A DNA stretch of 64,000 nucleotides, from assembly GCA_001972305.1 (NCBI GenBank), contig BDDD01005069.1:108159-172158 (forward strand). Reading direction: 5' to 3'. The notes beneath the pieces are model-generated. The model made no database searches, was not told the origin of the DNA, and saw only the letters and a program-made list of their open reading frames with translations. Shown piece after piece: positions 57,189 to 64,000 of the stretch (its first letter is position 1; every line of letters starts with the position of its first letter). Source of the stretch: Cephalotus follicularis. Taxonomy: Eukaryota > Streptophyta > Magnoliopsida > Oxalidales > Cephalotaceae. The position numbers and the translations under genes were made by a program.

Positions 57189-58330
57189 ATGGACGGTAGA
57201 AGGAAGCGTGGAAGAACTAGAGCTGTGGGGGAGAATGATCCTCAAGAAGCAAATGTTCCACAAAATGAGAATGTGGGGAGAGATCCGATGGATCGCATGG
57301 CTGACTACTTCCTGCAGCATCTGGCTGCCAATGCAGCTAATATGGAGGAGATACGGCGCTTGTGTGCCCATGGTGCACGTAATGAGGGTAATCAGTTTGG
57401 GAAAAACCTTGAAAGGTTTATGAGACAGAATCCTCCTAGCTTCAAGGGAGAGCTTGACGCTACTATTGCAGAAAGATGGTTACAAGATCTAGAGAAGATC
57501 TTTGATGTGATGGAATGCACCGATGGTCAAAAACTGAGGTTTGCTGTATATCGGTTGTGGGGAGAGGCCACTCACTGCTGGGAGATGGTCAAGGCAAAAT
57601 AGGAGTCAGTTGGGCTTGACAGTACTTGGGATAGGTTTCAGGAGGAGTTCTTGGCAACCTATGTACCCCGGATTAAGCGGGAACAGAGAGAGACGGAACT
57701 CTTAGAGTTACGTCAAGGTGACATGACAGTGGCCGAATATCAAGCCAGATTTATGGAGTTGGCCAGGAATTCAGCCTATCTGGTGGCGATGATGAGAAGA
57801 AAATCCAGAGATTTCTGAAAGGCTTGCGACCGGATCTTCGGTCGGAGATTAGAGCTATGGAACTGGAAACCTTTGTACAGGTTGCTCAAAAAGCAAGGTT
57901 GTTGGAAAGTATATCGAATGAAAACCGTGCTGAGAGGGCTCATATGCAGCAGAGTAACCAAACCTCTACACAGTCTAGGCCAAGGTAGTGATTCTCCGAC
58001 GGAATTGACTAAGAACAGATCTCAACAGATGACTATTCAGGGTACTCCTAGTCAAGGGAGTAATGCGAGACCTGGAGTTTGCTTCCATTGCGGCCGCATA
58101 GGCCATCAACAGAAGGATTGTTGGGCAAGGAATGGATTGTGTACAAGGTGTGGAGCACCTGGTCACGCAAAGACCGAATGTATAAAAGGTCAGAAGACAG
58201 GGTCAACTAGACCTGCGAGTGGTAATGATGCTACGACTGGGCCTTCACGGCGGAGAGATACCGGTAAAAGCATCATGAGAGGTAAGGCTTTCGCTCTCAC
58301 TTTCAAAGCTTACTTATATTGTGAAAAGTA
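57189..58330 (+). pseudogene. gag: GYP-E gag
   Basis: The ATG at 57189 is chosen over 57129 because MDGRRKRGRTRAV matches the gag start of GYP-B and GYP-C. Retrotrans_gag domain at about 57410-57780 (RFMRQNPPSFKG; RWLQDLEKIFDV). A stop at 57600-57602, then a shift near 57783 that is compensated near 57985. Two complete zinc knuckles follow: CFHCGRIGHQQKDC (about 58079) and CTRCGAPGHAKTEC (about 58139). Coding sense ends shortly after GKAFALT, the place where protease starts in GYP-C. Near-complete gag, lightly damaged. Confidence 0.9.
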
Positions 58331-59917
58331 CATCGTATTGTTAGTGATCGTAACTGTTATTGATTGAATGGATTGGCTATAGTCGTGATTGAGTGGATGT
58401 GAAGATAGGACCTTCGGGACTGACTAATGAGTGCAAGAATAAATGAACGATTGAATTGATGGTCTAATGAATGATTGAATGACTGTTTAGACAGCTAAGT
58501 GAACAAACGACTATATATGTTGGTGTGGAACGACATATATACTCAGTTGATGATATATAGTAGAGTTGTTGATGACGGATTGTGTTATGACTTATATAGA
58601 TGTGAAATGACATTGTTTATATTGCTTATGCTATGTACGCATCTCACATGATTGACATTATATATATATTTGCTACACCCAGACACGCATCCATTGCATA
58701 TGTATGTTTCACACAGCCTTTGGCTGCTGACCGTTTCATTGAAATGAAGTGGGTCAGGTTCAGGTTCAGATGACAGCTACAGTGATTAGTCAAGACAAAC
58801 GCATGGTAAGAAATTATATTTCTCCAGCTTATCTTGTGTTATATGAATAAAGTAAGGGAACTGATGTTTTTGAGGTTTGTTATTGTACATTATATGACCT
58901 GCCGGCTTGTGGCAGTGCTGCAAAATATATGTGTGTTGATGTATTGGACCTGCCGGCATGTGGCAGTGCATAAGTTGATCGGTGTATGATATTATTGGAT
59001 ATGATCAGACCCATCTTTTGAGATTTTGACGTGATTATCCTTCGTATGCGTATGATATTATTGGATATGATCAAACCCATCATTGAGGGTATTGAAAGGA
59101 TTGTCCTTTGCATGCACATGATATATTTGGATTTAGTTGAGATGTAGTCTGGCATGGGCAGAGCCCCCAGCATATAGATTGTGATGAGATGAGGGTTGAT
59201 CCCCAAACATATAAACTGTGATTTATCAGGTGGCATGGAGTCCGATAAACGAATACTTCATGCCGAAATTTTGAGAAATTCTAAGAGTATGATTTTAATG
59301 GATCCATCACTTGAGATATTATAATGATGATTCGGATCTAAATTGTGGTTGTTGAGGGCTGAGCCCATTTGTGAACTGTTGGTTCCTCCTTTGGGAGTGT
59401 GAATATATAAAATGTGTTTTCTTTACAGGGGGCATAGTCCTGTAAATGAATACTTCATGCCCAATTTTTGGGAGAATATAAGAGTTGAAATGTATTCAAT
59501 TGATTATTCCGCTGATGTGATATGATTGATAAAGTGGTAATTGGAGTTATTTGAAGTTGCGGAATAATAATATGTGATATGTTGGGTTCTTGGAGACCCA
59601 GTGATATGGATATAGTACGGTTACATATCGAACGGATATAGATTGTACGGTTACGGAATGTACGGTCATAAACCATATGACTATGGATCATATGATTATG
59701 AATGGTTTGATGTGGATGAGCTGTGGTCACAAGCCTATCGCTCAAGTTTTCCGTACATCTGGCGATTAACAAGATGTATCGAGATCTGAAGCTCGATATG
59801 GATGGAAGTGTGATGGTAATACCATGGGCTTCGAAAGCCACTTAGAACGTGAGGAAGGAGTGAAGGCATTCTACCTTCACATGTTTAATCTAGGGAATCT
59901 CGGGACAAGATTTCTTT
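58331..59917 (+). other. GYP-E non-coding internal region with tandem repeats
   Basis: No protease, reverse transcriptase or integrase motif on either strand. Short direct repeats: CCTGCCGGC(T/A)TGTGGCAGTGC at about 58900 and 58949; TATTATTGGATATGATCA(G/A)ACC at about 58990 and 59048; GAATACTTCATGCC at about 59249 and 59448. Confidence 0.75.
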
Positions 59918-59930
59918 AAGGAGGGGAGGA
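59918..59930 (+). other. GYP-E polypurine tract
   Basis: AAGGAGGGGAGGA directly before the 3' LTR start at 59931. Confidence 0.92.
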
Positions 59931-62549
59931 TGTAACGCCCCGAATTTCATAAATAATTATTATGAAATTGGTGCGAGTAAAGTTGTGATAAAATAGATAA
60001 AGCCCGAAGTAATAAAAAGGAATTACGCATTTAAGACATAATCGTGTTAGCAAAGACGGATAATAAAACCTATTTTTAATGCGCGACAATAAAGCCCAAA
60101 TGTTCGCATTTTTATTACGATTATTTTGGTGGTCGTTTGGATAATTTATGTCGCGATTCGCGGAAAAATCGGGACCCATACCTTAGTATTTTACCAAAAA
60201 ATACTAAGGAGGAAGCAAAATAATAAAAGAAGAAGGAGGGAGACACGAGCGCATAGCGTGCCCATGCGAAGAACCTGCAGATGAGAGAGAGAGAGAGAGA
60301 TTGGGAGAGACAGCGGGAGAGAGAGGGTATCGGAGACGACGCCGGAGCCAGCCACGTGACCGAGAGAGGACGGCGGACCACCCAGGCACGCCTACCGTCG
60401 ATAAGCTCTCCCCTCTTCCCCTCTTTTCTCTTCTTTTTCTTCTTCTTCCTCGCCACTGTCGTGCCTCCGCCGAGCGTTTCCCGGCGCCGTTAGCGTCGCG
60501 GATGGTGCGGGTTATGGTGTAGAAGGCCCGCTCTACCCATTTCCACCACCGGTGAGGCATGATTTAGCCAGAAACGGCCGAAATCAGTTGACTGAGTTGA
60601 CTCAGCGAGTCGACTGATGGCCGCCTGAGACCGCGCTTTTGGCGCCGAGACTCGGCTAGTCACGGGTAGGGGTGTGTATAACTGGTGAATGTGTGGCATT
60701 TTTGGGTGGCGATCAGACCTGTTGAGATCCGGCGAGTTGATTCAGTGAGTCACAACTCGCTACCGGCCGTGGCGCGGCGTTCGGCGCCGATTCACAGCTA
60801 GTTCTGAGTGGTTCTATGTACACCGTTCAATGTGGAACCCGTTTATGTGTGTTTCGCAAGCTGGATGAGTTGGCCGAAATCCGGTCGACATTTCGGCAAC
60901 GATAATGTTTTGTGTGCGTTGATCGTAATGAAATGTGTTGTATGTGCAGTGTGTGCGGCAATTGGATTTGGCAGTGGAAAGGATCAATTAGCAAGAACCG
61001 GCTTCGGTTCAACGGTTATTGGAAAGGTTCAGAAATTGAACCTGCGGCTCGACTGTGCTGTTGCTATTGCGATTCCTAACTCGGAATCAGAGGTAGGGGT
61101 AATAGTAGGGGATTTATACTTGCTTATTTGAGTTCAAGAATGATGTTTATTATTGATGAAATGCATGGACTTTGTGGATTGAAATGCATGCACGTTATGG
61201 GATGATTTTTCATTGGTGTGTGAATGGTGTGATTTGTGTTAGGGTTTCTATGAGTGGCTAACCTGCCTTGCAAATTGTGATTGAAATGATTGTGGATTGA
61301 ATTGCATGTGTGATTATGCATGTTGATCTCTTGGTATTGAACGTGTTGAAGGAGAAGATGTTTCTGATCTTCTCTAACCGTCGATGCTTAAATGGTAAGC
61401 GTCGACGCTATGGACTGTTACGCGTAGGAATGTACACTGATTTCGCGATAAACGTCAACGCTTAAGGAAAGCGTTGATGACCTAGTTTGAATATGCGTAG
61501 TGATGGACACGTGGATGTTGACGCTTGAGGTCCTACCTCAAAGCGTCGACGCCAAAGCAATGAACGCTGACGCTCAAGGATCCTTACCTTGAAGCGTCGA
61601 CGCAAGGACAATTGTTGACACTTAAGTCACTGGTTAAAGCACCGACGCTTAAAGGGTATAAGCGTTGACGCCTAGTGTTAAGCGGTGACGCTTAAGTGAC
61701 TAATATGAACGATTTGGCGCCTAGATGTTAGGTGTCGACGCCAAAAGGGTCGGGTTGCATTTTGAACATATGTTTGCTTGCATATTATTGTGGATTGGTC
61801 GATCTTTCCTTGCCTTGTGCCGGTTAGCGTCGATGTAGGTATGAATTGAACCGTGAACTGAATTGTGAATTGAAATGTGATTGAATTCTAAAGTGTTTTA
61901 TCATTTTAGAAGGGCATACATGATTTTAGAACAAATCATTATTTTACACGAAAATGTATATTTGTTAAATGTATATTTTTGAAGGATTGAAACGTGATTT
62001 CAAAGACTGTTTACATTTTGAATAAATATATTATTTCAAGTATTTTATAACTTATGCATTACTTGGAAATGATTGATTTTTGGATTGACTGAGCTTTCCT
62101 AGCACCACGGGACGGTTAGCTGTGTGCTTTCCTAGCTCGGGGCCGGTTCGCATCAATGATTGAATTGTTTGATTGATTGTGATTGTTACGCTGTTACTGC
62201 GGTGACGGAGGTTGTCACTTACGCTAATGGCAGGTTGTGCTCTAAGGGCCAGGAGATGGCTAGGGACACCACACCGGATGGTCTTCCTCCACTACGTGCC
62301 GGTTGACAATCACACTATGAGCTATCCTCCGCCTATGTGCCGGTTAGACTCATTTGTTTGTTGAACTTTCCTCCGCTACGTGCCGGTTTATGTCAATTAT
62401 TGATCGAGCTTTCCTCCGCCTATGGGCCGGTTAGCATCGACGTGAGATAATAATAACCTACGGGTGGTGGTTATCGAATACTAATTGAATTGATTGGTCC
62501 TTAGTGACATGACTGATGATTTGTGTTGATGTAGCCACTTGGCATGGTT
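59931..62549 (+). repeat. GYP-E 3' LTR, right end missing
   Basis: It matches 53650 to about 56296 of the 5' LTR and stops at CACTTGGCATGGTT, losing about 0.68 kb. The join to GYP-F shares a few T bases. It contains a palindrome array at about 61378-61745 and a donor-like site at 61093. Confidence 0.92.
61378..61745 (+). repeat. GCGTCGACGC-type palindrome array in GYP-E 3' LTR
   Basis: Copy of the 5' LTR array, with independent substitutions; several cores differ between the two by a C/T or G/A change. Confidence 0.85.
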
Positions 62550-62952
62550 TCTGAAGGTTTCACCATGGAAGGGAGTTCGGAGGTTTGGGCTGAAGGGAAA
62601 GTTGAGTCCACGGTTTATTGGACCATTTGAAATTTTGGAAAAGGTTGGAGCGGTTGCATACCGGTTAGCTTTGCCTCCACAGTTATCTAATGTGCATAAT
62701 GTGTTCCATGTGTCTATGTTGAGGGGTTACCAGTACCATCCCTTGCACGTGGTCCACTACCCTTTTGATCGTGTTCGTGAAGATTTACCTTGCGATGAGG
62801 AGGCTGAGGCTATTTTGGACAGACAAGAGAGGGTTACCCGTAGCAAGGCTATTCCTTTTGTAAAAGTCTTATGGAAGAATCATCCCGAAAGCGAAGCTAC
62901 TTGGGAGTTGGAGGAGCATATTCGAGAGGAATATCCTCGCTTGTTTGAATAA
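62550..62952 (+). pseudogene. GYP-F integrase C-terminus with chromodomain
   Basis: An unbroken frame from the join to the stop at 62950-62952: FLKVSPWKGVRRFG, GKLSPRFIGPFEIL, the NVHNVFHVSML block (about 62689) and a chromodomain (about 62800-62940, with AIPFVKVLWKNH). It is the tail of a chromovirus polyprotein distinct from GYP-C but of the same type. Everything upstream is lost at the GYP-E junction. The piece has no start of its own. Confidence 0.92.
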
Positions 62953-62987
62953 GGAATGGTTATGATTTCGAGACGAAATCTTTTTTT

Positions 62988-62999
62988 AGGGGGGGTGGA
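62988..62999 (+). other. GYP-F polypurine tract
   Basis: AGGGGGGGTGGA-type purine run immediately before the LTR start at 63000. Confidence 0.88.
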
Positions 63000-64000
63000 T
63001 GTAATATCCCGTTCCTATATTGACATGTTTGTATGTTTATTGTTTGGGATCATATTCTTTTTGAGTTGTGCTATGGTTTGTGGACCTATTTATTTTTAGT
63101 TTGAATTCCTTTGATTTTTGTGTTTTTTGGGCACAAAGCGCCGACGCCCTCCTTAGAAACGTCGACGCTTTGGTGGCTGATTGGAAGGTCGACGCCTAAA
63201 CATGTGTTTTGATGCGTTTTGTATTTAAAGGCTTGACAGTCGACGCTTTGATCGGGTTTCCATATCAGTTTGGTCGGTGACAACGTTTTTGGAAGGCTGA
63301 TTTCTTGCCTTTTCTGGTTATTCGATTTTCCTTAAGTGTATAAACGCGTTTGATCTATATAGTAATATCCTAATATGTTGGTTTTAGCCATTAAACACCC
63401 GGATTTCGCAATTAACCAGACAAAATTGTTTTAAAAAGCCTCAAACTTTTCTGCACTTTTTACAAACGAACAGCAGCTTTGAACCCGATTTTCTACATTG
63501 ATTTCGACGTTTTCTGGAGGTAATTTCTAAACGAAAATTTTAGTTTATACTTTGTAGTTTCTATATCATTCATTATTTTGTGTTAAAACCATCTATAGCA
63601 TGATCTAGAGCATGTTTTAGGAGGCCTGTTAAAATAAAATTTCTGTTATGTTTGTTCATGAGTTTTATGCATGGGTTGTAATTTTGATGATTAAAAACAA
63701 GAAATCGTGTCATTGATGCAAGCATATATATGTATACTACTGTTTTTACAGATTATAAACAACAAAATCGGATTATAATTCATGATTTGGTAAACTACTT
63801 TTGAAAAGCATATGTTTATATGAACATACTATGTTAAGCTTATTATTTTCATGATTTCGTGTTTGTAATCACTATATTGATAAATACAGACTCATATGAC
63901 ATGTTTTTAAATTTGGTTATAGCTATTATGGCCTTCTGTATATGAAAAATCGGATTATTCTTGAGATTAAAACTGTTTTCTGCAATTTGGTATTCTGGGA
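63000..64000 (+). repeat. GYP-F 3' LTR, runs off the window
   Basis: It starts TGTAATATCCCGTTCC. The first kilobase contains four palindrome cores and a donor-like CTGGAG/GTAATTTC near 63518; after that it is AT-rich without a coding frame. Confidence 0.85.
63138..63246 (+). repeat. GCGTCGACGC-type palindromes in GYP-F LTR
   Basis: Cores at 63141, 63162, 63189 and 63240; intervals 21, 27 and 51, the same steps as in GYP-B and GYP-E. Confidence 0.8.

Larger units (their letters stand above)
53650..62549 (+). mobile_element. GYP-E, gag-only gypsy element (TR-GAG-like) with long LTRs
   Basis: 5' LTR 53650-56978, tRNA-iMet primer site, gag, about 1.6 kb non-coding, polypurine tract and 3' LTR 59931-62549 (last 0.7 kb missing). 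No protease, reverse transcriptase or integrase. This is the organisation called TR-GAG in plants. The 5-bp left flank is catca (53645-53649); the right flank is lost. Confidence 0.85.

Noticed and set aside
60121..60560. Arginine/serine-rich frames opposite the GYP-E 3' LTR
   Set aside because: Antisense reading through the GA microsatellite and CT-rich leader.
1..64000. A host gene hidden between elements
   Set aside because: Every stretch with coding sense belongs to a retrotransposon domain; the unassigned remainder is short or LTR-like.

Overview
This is a repeat-only stretch of a flowering-plant nuclear genome. I found no ordinary host gene, no RNA gene and no CRISPR. Almost all of the 64 kb is retrotransposon sequence inserted into older retrotransposon sequence: one L1-type LINE, Ty3/Gypsy elements of the Tat, Athila and chromovirus (Tekay-like) lineages, Ty1/Copia elements, and solo LTRs. 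The lineage mix, tRNA-iMet primer sites and LTRs above 3 kb point to a repeat-rich angiosperm; the sequence does not name the species. Nearly every coding region has in-frame stops and frameshifts, so most CDS-like regions are given as pseudogenes.

Layout, with labels used below. (1) 1-16850: an L1-like LINE (ORF1 and the endonuclease part of ORF2) split at about 212/14560 by a Tat element, TAT-1 (213-14559). TAT-1 integrase is split by a gypsy-type solo LTR, GYP-A (6179-9922, target duplication gcaac), which itself carries a reverse Tat solo LTR (7153-7716, duplication agtat). TAT-1 also has an antisense gene block between integrase and 3' LTR. (2) 16855-19545: degenerate LTR pieces, two of them related and convergent. 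(3) 19546-46775: a reverse Copia element, COP-A, as an outer shell. Inside it lies forward GYP-B (24321-41950), inside that reverse Tekay-like GYP-C (26442-41206, duplication tgcca), and inside a GYP-C LTR an Athila fragment, ATH-1 (27415-32558). The right COP-A LTR is split by solo LTR GYP-D (43908-46576). (4) 46911-53649: forward Copia element COP-B, cut in its reverse transcriptase by (5) GYP-E (53650-62549), which has two LTRs, primer site, gag and polypurine tract but no pol. (6) 62550-64000: the end of integrase, chromodomain and 3' LTR of another chromovirus, GYP-F, running off the window.

The most unusual signal runs across elements. Several long gypsy-type LTRs carry arrays of a degenerate palindrome with a GTCGAC core, as CAGTCGACTG in one set and GCGTCGACGC in the other, and the dominant spacing is 20-22 bp, about two helical turns. 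The same LTRs share a splice-donor-like sequence (AGGTAGGGG) and, 1.2-1.6 kb downstream, a branch-point and acceptor-like sequence (GGCTAACCCCTACAATTTCAG class), which suggests a conserved leader intron inside the LTR. Gag-only GYP-E is a second candidate worth follow-up. A single N at 30470 sits exactly where half of the ATH-1 reverse transcriptase is missing and looks like an assembly join.
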